This document shows, piece after piece, positions 45,801 through 56,739 of a stretch of 64,000 nucleotides of DNA (positions are counted from its first letter, which is position 1; every line of letters begins with the position of its first letter). Both the position numbers and the translations under genes were made by a program. The notes beneath the pieces were generated by a model. That model did no database searches and was not told the DNA's origin. It saw only the letters and a program-made list of their open reading frames with translations. The stretch comes from Camelus bactrianus. Taxonomy: Eukaryota; Chordata; Mammalia; Artiodactyla; Camelidae. The stretch is taken from assembly GCF_048773025.1 (NCBI RefSeq), contig NC_133570.1, forward strand, positions 21,674,001 through 21,738,000. Reading direction: 5' to 3'.

Positions 45801-47577
45801 AGGTGGGACTGGCCCAGTCAAGGCCAAAGTCAGACCTGGAATGTTCATCCTTCACCATAGAAGGAGGGTGCTTTGGAAACTGGGTACCTCGTTTCCTGCC
45901 CAGTCTGCCCCGTGCTGAGTGGAGATGCTGAGGCCAAAGAGAGGGCAAGAGTTGTGACAGACGGGCCAGAGCGGTGAGGCCTGATGCCCCTGCCCTGTGG
46001 GTGACCAGACTCCCCCAAAGCCCCCATTATAGGCTTCCCTGATCCATCCAGGCTGACTCTCCCTCTCTCCTCTCCTCTCCTCCCTGTCCTTCTCCAATCA
46101 GAGAGGTTCTCAGAACTTTCAAGGGATCTAAGGTCCTGATGGGAGTGGAGGTGGGGGACCGAGTAAGGACCCAGCCACAGTTTCCTGAGTTCACCCTAAA
46201 GATGGTGGCACTTCACCAGGTCATTCTCAGGAGACACTGCCAGTAGGTCCCCCAGCCCAGGGAAGCCAGGAGCCAGGCCTGCAGGCCTCAGGGGTAGCAC
46301 CATGTCCTGGGAGCAAGTACCCCCCCTCACGAGCCTGGGAGCATGCAGCCCTCACCCCAGCCATGATCAATCAGCTCATCCCCTCGGTTCACTTCCATCA
46401 CCCCTCACCTCCCCTGTGGGCCCAGGTCAGGTCCTGGGAGGGTGATGCTAAGCCAACGAGCCTGCTCAGCCCAGGGCTCATGGCACTGACAAGACCTTCC
46501 CCCAGCAGCAAACAGTAGTGGAGAAGACAAGGGGAGGGGATCCTGGGCGGTCAGCAAAGGGGGTCTGGGAGCAGCAGCAACTTCACCACCTCAAAGCAGG
46601 GCTGTGAAGCAGGACCCCGGGGCTGATGGGCAGAGGGAGGAAAGGCCTCCTGGGGGTTCAGCATGAGCAAAGGCACAGAGGTGGCTGTAGCACACGGGCC
46701 CCCAGAGCACCCCAGCCCTCCTCCTCCAAGACCCCAGACTCCTGTCTCCCACGCTTCCTGCCCCGCTCCCCTGCTCACCACCCAGGAATCCCTGGCATTC
46801 TGTGCCACGTGGCTGGGCCCTGCCCTGGGAAGGAAGGAGAATCGGACACAGACAGGGACAGTGGGCAGAGAGGGATGGCAGAGGATGCTGGGAGGCAGGC
46901 CCAGGGAGGGGCCCTGGAGTGGAGGGCCCAGAGCTCTCCGGGGTGGATGGAGGTCTGTGCCACAGGCAGGATGAGGCGGGGAAGGGTGTGAATGCAAACA
47001 GTGAGCCTGGCCGGTGGGCAAGAGTGCCCCAAGCCCCGGAGCCCAGCAGAGGGGCAGGGATGGGGCTCAGAGGAGGTGAGGCTGGGGACAGAGGCCTCAG
47101 TCCTGACCAGATCTGCAATTCCAAATGGCAGCTGCGCCCTGAGACTCTGGAGTGGCCTATTGTCCCCAGACCACTTATAAAACATGAGGCTGACAGCCAG
47201 GATCATGGTCTCATCTCACAGGGAGGCAAACTGAGGCCCAAAATGATTAACCTCCTGGAGAGCAAGACATAGCCAGCTCCTGGTGTCCCACCTCCCAGCC
47301 TGGGCCTCCCCTCTGATGCGTGGGAAGTTCAGGAAGGCCTGTATGGAGACCTGCCCTCTGCCCAGCCCCAGACATGCTCATGTGGGGCCACCTCCCTCCA
47401 TCCTTCCCTAGCCCCGACCTGTTCCAGGGGAGCAGAAAGGAGGCCCCAGAGTGGACTCGCCTCTCCCCCTCCCCCGCCAGGGCCGGTGGCAAAGGTCCGG
47501 GGGGAGATTTCGCCAGGAGCACAGACCTCAGGGTGGATGGGTAGGGATACCCCCACACGCAGCCCTCTCAGCCCTTA
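42900..47577. other. Unique 3' flank
   Basis: GC-rich with many accidental open frames on both strands; none shows domain features or exon-like boundaries that I trust. A small (CCAT)n tract lies at 45683-45740 and a possible old repeat near 46600-46680. Confidence 0.45.
45683..45740. repeat. Short (CCAT)n tract
   Basis: Imperfect tccatctgtccatccatcca-type repeats. Confidence 0.65.
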
Positions 47578-47700
47578 ACCTTGGGCCATTTGCTTCCCTC
47601 TGTGACCTTGGTTTCCTTGTCCATACGGGGGTGATAACCAGCCTCTCTCCCACAGGGAGGGCTTGGGGATTAAAGGAGCTGATGCCTGAGACGTGCCTTG
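47578..47700 (+). repeat. MIR-like SINE fragment
   Basis: ccttgggccatttgcttccc, then gaccttggtttccttgtcca, ggggtgataacc and ggattaaaggagctgatgcc keep the order of the MIR 3' half. Confidence 0.6.
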
Positions 47701-47994
47701 ACCACGGAGACCCTCACCCACCCCAGCCATTGCTGTCACCACCTGGGTGTTTGCCCGGGAATGCCTCTGACACACTGTGTGACCCTGGGAGAGTTGCTTC
47801 CCTTCTCTGGGCCCCAGCCTTTCCCTCTGCTCAGGAAGTGCTGGGTAAGGGGCCCCATGGGCCAGAAATTGTAGGAAAACTGTAGGATTCTTGGCTGAAG
47901 GATTTGGTGCAGAGACTCTGGGCCTGGAGGGGCAGAGAGGCCCGAGGTCAGAGCAAGTAGGGGTCGGTCCAGGGCAAGGAGGGGGGAGTGGAGT

Positions 47995-48225
47995 GGTGGC
48001 CCTGTCTGCAGCTGGCCACCCCTGGGAATCCCCGGGCTAAAGTTAACCCTGCGTTGGCTGAAACCAGAACTCAGGGTGACAAACCGGAGAAGTAAGGGGA
48101 AGAGAAACTGAGACGTGGGCAGCAGAGCGTGGGACGGGTGACAAACAGGGCCAGGTGCGGCCCGGGGTGGGGACAGGGCAGTTTCAGGGCTGTAGCCGGA
48201 TGTTTACGCAGCTCACAGGTGGGAG
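47995..48225 (+). promoter_or_regulatory. Candidate 3' lambda enhancer (B-cell motif cluster)
   Basis: Within 230 bp: E-box CAGCTG (48009-48014), EBF1-like CCCCTGGGAA (48019-48028), NF-kB-like GGGAATCCCC (48024-48033), PU.1-IRF composite GGAAGAGAAAC matching GGAANNGAAA (48098-48108), E-box CAGGTG (48152-48157), FOXO-like TGTTTAC (48201-48207) and CAGGTG (48216-48221). Known lambda 3' enhancers work through PU.1/IRF4 composite sites and E-boxes, and in human the enhancer lies roughly 12 kb beyond the last C gene. This cluster is 13.7 kb past C7 and 11.3 kb past the relic cassette. The motifs are seen; the function is inferred. Confidence 0.45.
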
Positions 48226-48935
48226 TAGCAGAGCTCTCCCCCAGCATCCAGCCCCCTCCCAGCCCCGGCCTGGGCCTGGTGCTGCCCCCTGGCTGCCTCC
48301 CCGCATCCTCCCAGGCTCCCCGCTGGGTCCTGGAATCCTGGAGGGCCCGACCCCAAGGGGCCAATGGTGGCCCCACTGTCAGCAGGGCCGCTGGGAAGGC
48401 ATGACCAGGACCACTGAGTGAGTCGGCCCCGGGGTGGGGGGCTCTGGCCTGGGCCTCTGGCAGCAGAGAGAACGGATGGGTGGGCATGGGGGTGAGCACA
48501 GGCGTCTGGACTTCCCAAGACCCCTTGATTCTGAGTGGACCCAAAGAGACACAGTCCAGCCTTTCAGGAGGGAATTCGTCCCCATGCCCATGGCCTGGGG
48601 ACACAGTGTCCTCTGACCTAGCAGCCCTACCCACAGGAGTTATCATCGGCCCTGCACCCCGAGACCCTGAGGTGTGCCCTGCCCTGTACTTCTAACAGCA
48701 ATGCTTTCAGACAGGCTGATGTCCGCAACTCCAAACAGCCTTGGGGATGTGCCACAGACGGATCCCATTGTGGGGGACAGTGGGACTCAGGCAGGTGACG
48801 AGAGGAGGTCTTGTCTGAGCCCAGCTTTGTGAAGAGGCCATGCCTGTGTACAGAGAAGAGTCCAGAAGGGTACACACCAGCACACGAACAGGGGTCTGCC
48901 CTGCTAGTGGGATCAGATATTTGTTTATTTTCTTC
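48226..48935. other. Unassigned spacer
   Basis: Nothing recognised. Confidence 0.4.
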
Positions 48936-49080
48936 TTTTTTTTTCTGTATTTTTTTTTAATTGAAGTAGAGTCGATTTACGATGTTGTGTTAATTTCTGG
49001 TGTACAGCATAGTAATTCAGTTATACAGATATATATTCCTTTTCTTATTCTTTTTCATCATAGGTGTTTATTTTCTTCTC
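48936..49080 (-). repeat. Artiodactyl-type L1 3'-end fragment, antisense
   Basis: tttttttttaattgaagtag, then tttacgatgttgtgttaatt, tctggtgtacagcatagtaa and ttcagttatacagatatata. Same family as 58831-59440 but truncated. Confidence 0.75.
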
Positions 49081-49460
49081 TATGCCTCTCTATACTTTCT
49101 GATTTCTCAAAGAACATCGATGATTTTTATCATCAGAAAACAAAACAGCACACTGAGTTAAGATCAAAGACTCTCTAAAAATGGTATATTTGAAAGTTTG
49201 AACAGCATCATGAAAATGTTATTCCCAAGAGCCTGCAGACCTGGCCCATTTGAGTGGGTGTCTCTGTGTCTACATCTGTATCCAGGCCCACACCTCTTAC
49301 CTGGGGCTACCTGGGGGGTGGAGGGGTGGACCCACAGGTTATGTTGGTTTACATTTGGTACATGTGACTTTTCTGATTGTTCTACAATGATTATATATTC
49401 ATTAGGTAATTATGAAAAAACAAGGGTTTTCTTTTCACTTAAGTAAGTATAGTTAGTCCA

Positions 49461-49575
49461 ATTCACTTAACATTAAAAAATATGTATTGCTTGCCTGCTG
49501 TTCCGTGACAGTCTGGGTGCAGGGTTGGGATTACATTGCTGAAAAGACAGCCATCCCTCTTGGGCAGTGATGCAA
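49461..49575 (-). repeat. Possible MIR/L2 fragment, antisense
   Basis: atgtattgcttgcctgctgt then ggttgggattacattgctga resemble the antisense 3' end of these old elements; weak. Confidence 0.3.
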
Positions 49576-50694
49576 TCGTGGAAATGTACGTGGAAAGAGG
49601 TCATTTTAAAATGGATTCTTTCCTCTAAGTCTTAGGTTCTATCCAAATCCATGAAAACTCTCCCACAGCTCTAACTCCACATCCAGACACCAGGAAGGTC
49701 ACTGAGCCCCTAAAAAAGAGAGAAGGTATTCCAGGGGGCTGGACACCCAGCAGCAGGCACTGGGCAAAGAGGACTGGACAACAGAAACCTCTTTTAAATA
49801 CAGTTAAAAACATAAGCGTGGGCCATTGCAAAGCAGACATTTAAGCAATTTCTGCAAAGAGCAATAAAAACCTTCTTACAAGTAAAGCAGATTAGCATGG
49901 AACACTGTCCAGGATCAGCCAAAGTTGTGAAGGAAAGAGGGGTTGCCTGAAGCAGATGAGAAGGGACTTCAAGAGTTTTGACCAGTCCTTTGGACAGGAA
50001 GAATTATGCAGTAGATCAGAGGATGGTCTGTGGAAGTGGGGAGTCCTGGGTTGACAAACTTCTCTGCCACGTAGGCAGCAGTTTATTTTGGCAGCTAATC
50101 TCTCTCCCCGTGTTCTGATCTAGTCAACGTTGGTAATATTAGCTGCCAACTCTCATCTCCATTTTGAGGGACACATGAGAACAGGTACGTAAACCCTTTT
50201 ACAGAAGACCTGGTTTAATGAATGGAAATTAGGTTAGAAATTATTGTTGGCAACCACTCTGCACTACATAGAGCTTGTCCATTCTAATTACATTTATAGT
50301 AGCTATGAGGGTTTGTATGTGTTTTACCTCTTTTCTTATATTCCTAAAATCACCACTTAAACTTTCCACTTAAGGCCATTGCCAGCTATCAGCTCTGTAA
50401 GTGACATGAGGACAGACACCACCCCTCACTGTTCACTCCTCACTTTCTCCCCAGAAAAACATCAGTTTTTAAGCCAATTCAGTGAGTCTGGTGCTGTGAC
50501 CCAGAGCCCAAAAGGGCAGGAACCAAACAGCCATTGCTCCAGGCTGCCTGCCTCTTGCCTCAGCTCCCTTTCTAGAATCCTCATTGACAAAGGAAGAGGT
50601 GCTGCCCCTCCCAAGTCTGCAAATTCGGCATCTCACCCCCAGCCCGGTACCCGGTAACTTCAAGGCTCTCAATAAACAGTCTCAATAAACAAGG
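49576..50694. other. AT-rich unassigned spacer
   Basis: No gene or repeat family recognised. Confidence 0.4.
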
Positions 50695-50955
50695 ACGGGA
50701 ATGAAGGAAGGAAGAAATGGATGGGTGGGTAGAGGATGAGTGGGTGGGTGGGTGCATGGATGGGGAAGTAGGTGGATTATTGATGGGTGTGTAGGTGGAT
50801 GGGTGGATATGTGGTTGGATAGATGGATGGATGGGTGGATGACAGATGAATGGTTGATGAATGGGTGGATACGTGGGTAGATTAGTGGGTTCATAGATAG
50901 GTTAATAGTTGGATGGGTGAATAGATGGATGGATAGTTGGGTGGGTGGATAGATC
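50695..50955. repeat. (TGGA/GGGT)n tetranucleotide microsatellite
   Basis: About 260 bp of imperfect gatggatgggtggatg-type repeats. It produces a spurious minus-strand frame rich in His, Pro, Thr and Ser. Confidence 0.92.
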
Positions 50956-51264
50956 CTAATCATGAGAAACACAAGTGCCTGGCAGCTCCATGGAAAAGGA
51001 CTTAGCCCAACACCTATCTCAGCTCTGATCCTGACTTGATGTTACCTTGGGCCATTTCCTTAATGCCTCTAAGCCTTGTCTCCTCACCGGCAAAGAGGAT
51101 GTCAGGCCCAGCCCTGCCCACCTCACAAGCTGTGGGGAAGGACCCTGGAAGGACACACATGCATGAAGATGCTTTAGAAACCCAAGAGGCTTCTCAAATG
51201 CATTCTCAGTGCTGGAAGGACCTGCAGGTCATGGAGCTGACTCCCCGCCGGGCTTGAATCCCAG

Positions 51265-51485
51265 CTTGTGGTAAGAGCCTGAGCTTGGAACCCAGACAGA
51301 CCCAGGTTCTAGTCCCGGCTCCACCACTTTCCAGGGGTGCGACCTTGGGTAGGTGACCGTCCTCCCTGGGTCCTCCTCTGTGATGAGGAGGTGTTGATAG
51401 TGGCAGCTACCCCTCAGGGCTGTGAGCAGATTCAGGGAGATAATTCAGGGAAGCACTCAGCACAGCACCCAGCAAGGGTGCAAGG
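51265..51485 (+). repeat. MIR SINE
   Basis: gagcctgagcttggaaccca, then cccggctccaccactttcca, gcgaccttgggtaggtgacc and further on cactcagcacagcacccagc keep most of the MIR order (head, core, 3' end). Confidence 0.7.
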
Positions 51486-51639
51486 ATGGATCCAAGGTCT
51501 ACCCCCTGGGGTCCCAAAGAAGAGGCCCAGTGTCCTCCTCTCTGTGGCCAGGGGCCCAGAGCCAGGAGCGGTCCCAGGACATCTAGCTCAGGGGCTTGAG
51601 AAACCCTTGTCAATGAGAATAATCACTAAACAATCAATA

Positions 51640-52360
51640 ATAAGAATAAAAAAGATGTTTATTTGAGCCAAACTGACGACAAGCCCGGAAGCCCACTTCC
51701 CAGATGGCTCTGAGAAACTGCCCCAGAGAAGCATGGTTTCCAGTGCAGTTTTATGTCTTGCCAGAATAAAGAACATTAAACAAGTCAGGGATACACTTCT
51801 TCAAGGTTTGAAAAAAAACCAGACCAGCACCTACATGGGCAGCAGGTATAATATGGCGTGCCAGGAAGAAGGACATTTAATCTTTATTTCTAACAGGAAC
51901 ATTCTTTACTTCTGGTCAATGTACCCTTTTCTCACATAATTAAAGCAGATGTACAATGTATATTTGATGGGCCACAAACAGGCTGTTTTAGTTAGTATCA
52001 AATTCAAGTTAACTCATGTATAAGCCAGAATGAATTCCCTGTATCTCAATATGTGAAGATTTCTTTGACAGCCCTGCGATGTGTCTGTATAAGTGTGCAT
52101 TGTGGTGGGAGTTCCAAGGCTTTGTGCAGAAAAGAGGCTATGGCCTGCAGAGGGCTAACCACACTGATCTAATTCAAGACCCTCCTTAAGGAAAGAGACT
52201 TGACGCCCACCCATGAGAACTCGGTGGGTCACGGGAGAGCAAAGCACACAGGCATTCAGTCCAGTGTGAAGCCCTTCCTGACCAGAAGCAGGGGCCTGTC
52301 TTGGAACTCAAGGCCTGATATAGGATTACTGCCACCTGGTAGCAGCGTGCACCAGGTTGA
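51640..52360 (-). mobile_element. Possible LTR-type fossil, family unclear
   Basis: A block opening with aaaaagatgtttatttgagc and carrying cccagatggctctgagaaac has the feel of an old mammalian ERVL-class LTR read backwards. I cannot name the family, see no coding region beside it, and give the extent only roughly. Confidence 0.3.
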
Positions 52361-53824
52361 GATCACCCACACACACACACACAAAGTCGGGGGCACGGCA
52401 GGAGGATCTCAGGGGCCACCATTTGGACTGAGCAGTTGGATTGTAGAGGAATTTCAACTTTAATTTTGAATTTGTTCCTCAAGGCTCTCATAAGAGGGCC
52501 TTAGCAATAAATGAAAGTGGAGGGGGAAAAAAGTAGTGGCTGGTGGCAAAACATCTCACCCACTCTCCCAGGGGACCTACAGGTCTCCAGTTCACGAGCT
52601 GGGGCTAACAAAAGCAAAGGGACATAGAGTTTAACAAACACAAGTGTGACGTGGAGTTACAGGGCCTGGAACAGACAATCTAGGGGGGAATTGCCAAGCC
52701 TGGAAGAGATTTCCCTCCTGTGTTGGGGGCCATCCTGGCAGAGAGGTGCTGCGGCCTCCGGGACCCCCAAACTCCAGGTCCAGGTGGAGGCAGCAGGGTG
52801 TAGATGAGCTCCGAGGACCCAGGTGTCAGCCAGCGTGAGAGAGCATCACCTTGTTTTCTGAGCTCTTCTTAAAATAGAGTTTATTGGTCTTGGTCTTGGT
52901 TTTAAAATAACAGCTGCTCACTGTAAACAACATGAAAAGTACAGAAAAACAAACGGGAGAGAAAGACTTCACCCTGTGTATTTCACCCAGAGGAGCCGCC
53001 ACTCATATTTTGATGGATTTCCTTCTATTTTAGCTGTAAACAGTGAAAACCACAACAGAAATAAATAAAAAGCAACTGCAAAGTTTAAAATGTAACAACA
53101 ATCGTAGTGATGGTTGCACAACCTTGTGAGTGTTCATTTCAAGACGGTCAAGTCTAGGTGATGTGAATTTCCCAGTAATTAACCTCACAGGCTAGAACGT
53201 GACCAGAAATCAGGTCACTAAAGCCCCAGAGTTCATCACCTCTTTACTTTTCCTTACAGTTTTATGTCCTCTGGGTGCCCTTAAACCATCCATTTTTCAA
53301 CTTCGCCTGTTTTTGAACTTCGAGTAGATTGAGTTAGGCTGGGTGTTTTCTTTCTCTCAACACTGGGCCTCTGACACCCCACGGACCTCAGGGCTGTGAG
53401 CTCAGCCCCAGCTGCCCTGGGGGCGCTGGGAGGGTGCGAGTGCTGGGAGTGGGGGGCTAGGGATGTGACCCAAGGTCAGTGGGCTGGAGTCTGTGGGGTC
53501 TGCACAGGTGGAGCTGTGGAAGAACCCTGTTGGTGGTCCCACAGTCAGAGCCCAGGGAAGGGGTTTTGTCCCCTCTGCCTCAGGTATACATGGCCCCTCA
53601 GTTTCTGAGAACTGAGGCCCCAGTCTGGCCTTCCTGGGGCAGCTGCCCTTGATGGGGGGCTTGGAGGGGAGACCTCCAGCCCCAGCACCTCCAGGGGAGT
53701 CTCAGAGCCTGGGCTGCCAGGCCCATCACGGGTCCTGGCTGCCCAGTCTGGCAGCCCCAGGAGCCAGAGCAGGTGGGGGGTTACTAGGGAACCTGGAAGA
53801 GGTCTCAGAGATCAGGCTGCACCC
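52361..53824. other. Unassigned spacer
   Basis: An (AC)n-like run of about 16 bp lies near 52368. 52860-53260 is AT-rich and may hold an old interspersed repeat that I cannot classify. Confidence 0.4.
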
Positions 53825-53895
53825 ACTCAGCACAGGAGAAACCAAGGCCCACAGGGGATGTAGGACTTGCTCAGGTCACACTGTGAGCCCAGCCA
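53825..53895 (-). repeat. MIR-like fragment, antisense
   Basis: cacaggagaaaccaaggccc then acttgctcaggtcacactgt match the antisense MIR core. Confidence 0.45.
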
Positions 53896-54669
53896 CTGGA
53901 CCCAAGGCCCTGTGCTCTCCCCCTGACAGCGCCCACAGGCCCTTGGCTATGAGGACCCCCACTCAGCCGGGCCCAGCCCCAGGACCTGCAGCCTAAGACT
54001 CAGCCTTGGCTATTCTGAGCTGAGGACCCCCCGGAGTCTGCAGGCCTCCCAGCCAAGCTCCTCTCTGCTCAGGGCCCCAGCCTGGCTTGGCTCCTGCAGG
54101 CCCAGCGCCTGCCTGCCCCCGGGGCCTGCGCAGTTCCGCCTCTCAGCTTCACTCCCAGACCCGCAGCCAAGATACAGGCTCAGGGGCAGTGCCTGCCTGA
54201 CCTTTCCATAGGTGAGTCCTGGTCCCGCCCTGAGCGGACAGTACACTAGGGGGCTGCAGGCAGGATGTCTGGTGCTTATTTGTCTCAAACACAAAGAATC
54301 CTCCGTGTCCGAGGGGAGAAGCCAAACCCCCTGCTGCTGCCCCCACTTCCAGGCCTCAGGTAGCAGCGTGGGCCCTTTGCACCCCACCCCACACTCACCC
54401 CCAGACGGGCCAGGCCTCACCCTCTGCTCTCCCCCAGAGGCCTCAGGTCAATGCCTGGGGCCTGAAACCTGGGCCTGTCAGGAGCTGACCTGGGGGCAGG
54501 ATGGTCAAGTTCAGGAGCCCAGCCAGGGAGGGGGTCACCATGCACCACACAGGAGTGTCACCTGCACAGGGTCGTCATCACCCTCACCTGACTGTCCTCA
54601 CGAGCCACACGGAGGTGTCCCAACTGCATTCCTGGTCAACATACCTGTGCCCCTGCACAGTGCCCCCCT

Positions 54670-54740
54670 AACACACACACACACTGATACTTGCACACAC
54701 ACTCATATATGTGCACACTCACACACGTGCACACACAGAG
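54670..54740. repeat. CA-rich simple repeat
   Basis: acacacacacactgatactt followed by further interrupted CA runs. Confidence 0.7.
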
Positions 54741-54904
54741 GCCCCAGCTGGCAGTGCCCTCTAGTGGCCACTGTTGTCACTTCTCTAAAAGGTCTCAGTC
54801 ATGCCTATAAAGACCCAGGATTGATCATCGTAAATCCCAGATGCCCAAGTCTAGGAAGATGGTTCTCTCCTTCCACGGAGTAGTAGGATGAGGTGGGGGT
54901 GGGA

Positions 54905-54985
54905 AGCGTGACTTGGCCAAGGTCAGCCAGCAGGTAAGTGGTGGAGGCCTGGCCCCCAACTCAGATTCCAGCTCATTCCAGCTCC
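54905..54985 (-). repeat. MIR-like fragment, antisense
   Basis: cgtgacttggccaaggtcag then ccagcaggtaagtggtggag, the antisense MIR core. Confidence 0.55.
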
Positions 54986-55499
54986 CAAGGCCCTGCTAGA
55001 GCCCAGAGGCTGGGCCCTCCAGGGCAGAGGAGCTGGGTGGAGGGGGTGTCTTGTACCCCCCACCCCCTCATACATGGTTCACAGCTCCCCAGGAGGGAAG
55101 AGGCTCCTTGGGGAGAGGAATCTCCAGACCAGAGGGTCTCCAAGCCAGGTCTCCTCTGTGCTGAGGGAACGGGGTGTCAAGAGGGGAGGGGCCTGGGCTT
55201 TAAGGAAACACAAAAATGCCAAGACCACTAACACAGACGCGAGACATCAGCCACACAGAAGCAAGAAACGCTAACCCGTGGTCCACAAGTTCAAATCTTC
55301 ACCCAAGAGAAAAAAAACTGTCACATTAGATCCCCTTGTCCCCCAGGCCCATGGTTCCTGCTTCCCAAAGAAACAAGCGTCACCCATTCCATACATAGCC
55401 CCTGATCAGCTCCAAAGCCCAGCACTGTCTTGGGCCCTGGGATGTGACGGGGGCCTCAGAGACCAAGTCCTGAAGCAAAGTTCCAGTGGGTGAGGCAGG

Positions 55500-55800
55500 C
55501 TGGACAAGCAACATGTAAAGTATGAAGTTCTTTAGGAAAGGAAGGGGTTAGGGGTGACAAATGTTGGTTTCGATGAATGGTTAGGAGAGGCCACCCCTGA
55601 ATGAAAGAGGGGACCCCCGGGAGGTGCCTGGGGCGGAGCACGCCTGACAGAAGAGACAGCTAGTGCAAAGGCCCTGGGGTCAGACGTGCCTGACAAGTTG
55701 CAGAAACAGCAAGGAGGCCAGCGGGGCTGGATCCAAGGAAGGGGGCAGGGCCCTCAGGGCCTTGCAGAGCAGGCTGAGCGCCTTGTGATTTGTCCAAGTT
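55500..55800 (+). repeat. Possible old L2/MIR-class repeat
   Basis: gtgcaaaggccctggggtca and later gaaacagcaaggaggccagc are phrases found in old mammalian interspersed repeats. Family not certain. Confidence 0.35.
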
Positions 55801-55904
55801 TTCAAATGTACCTAGACAGCATCATGCCAAGATACCTGCGCCTTCTAAGTTCCTGCACGTACGTGTCTAGGATTGGGAGCCAACCAGTCAAGTAGGGCAA
55901 CACA

Positions 55905-56560
55905 TAGCAGGTGCCGGCGCGTCTGCGCGGACAGACGTTGGACAATTCCTGTCCTTCCTTCACAAACATGGCACTGGGAAGCCCTGGGCATCCCTGGTGC
56001 TTGGGTCAGCACTTCCGGGAGGGCGGACGCCCCTCTGGAGCCCTGGGGACACGGGAGGTCACTGCGACCTTCAGCCGGCTCTGCAGAGCAGCCGGTCTCA
56101 CTTACAGACCTGGGTACAAGCCGAGACTGGTCCCGCACCCGCACTCCTCCTCCGATTGTGGACCCTGGACCTTGTCCCCAGCGGTGTGCATGCCTGGCGG
56201 CGTTAAGTGAGAATCAGGCGAGGCCCGCGGGCATCACTGGGTGGTCACTAAGCCTGCCCCCACGTCCTGGTTCCCACTCTGCCGTCGCCTGGGATGACCC
56301 TGGGCTCCGGACCTCAGTTTCCCGGGGCATCACTCTGAGGTCCCTGAATCCGCTGTTCGGGGTCCCCTCCTCCTCCGGGCCTGGACGCTGCGTTCCCCCC
56401 TGCGCTTCCACCGTTAAGACAGCGACCCCTGGCGGCCGAAAGAGGGCAGCAAGTCCTGGTGCCGGGCGGGCGGGCCAAGACTGGAGAGGGACGGGGCGGG
56501 GTGACCCCCCCCCCCTCAAAGAGCCCGGGAGTCCCTCCCGGACCCGCTGTCTGGACAGAA
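55905..56560. promoter_or_regulatory. CpG-rich patch
   Basis: CpG is frequent here (for example ggtgccggcgcgtctgcgcg) compared with the flanks, and a GC-box word ggggcgggg occurs near 56492. A long open frame crosses it on the + strand, but high GC alone can produce that. It may be a small CpG island; no exon was identified. Confidence 0.35.
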
Positions 56561-56739
56561 GCTGGGCCAGGTGTGCCCACAGGGAGACCTCTCCAGGTCG
56601 CCTACTCAGCTTGGGGCAGGGCCTGAGTCCTCAAAGGCAGAGAGAAGGGAACCAGGTGTTCTGGTCATAACCTTGAAGATGCCCAGATGACCAGGAAGAA
56701 GGAGAGAGCTCATCTTCGTCAAGAAGACCTGAGCCTCCG

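Noticed and set aside
50682-50972. His/Pro/Ser/Thr-rich minus-strand protein
   Set aside because: Translation of a tetranucleotide microsatellite.
55873-56670. 265-residue open frame on the + strand
   Set aside because: It lies in the CpG-rich patch, where stops are rare by composition; Pro/Arg/Ser-rich with no recognisable domain or exon boundaries.
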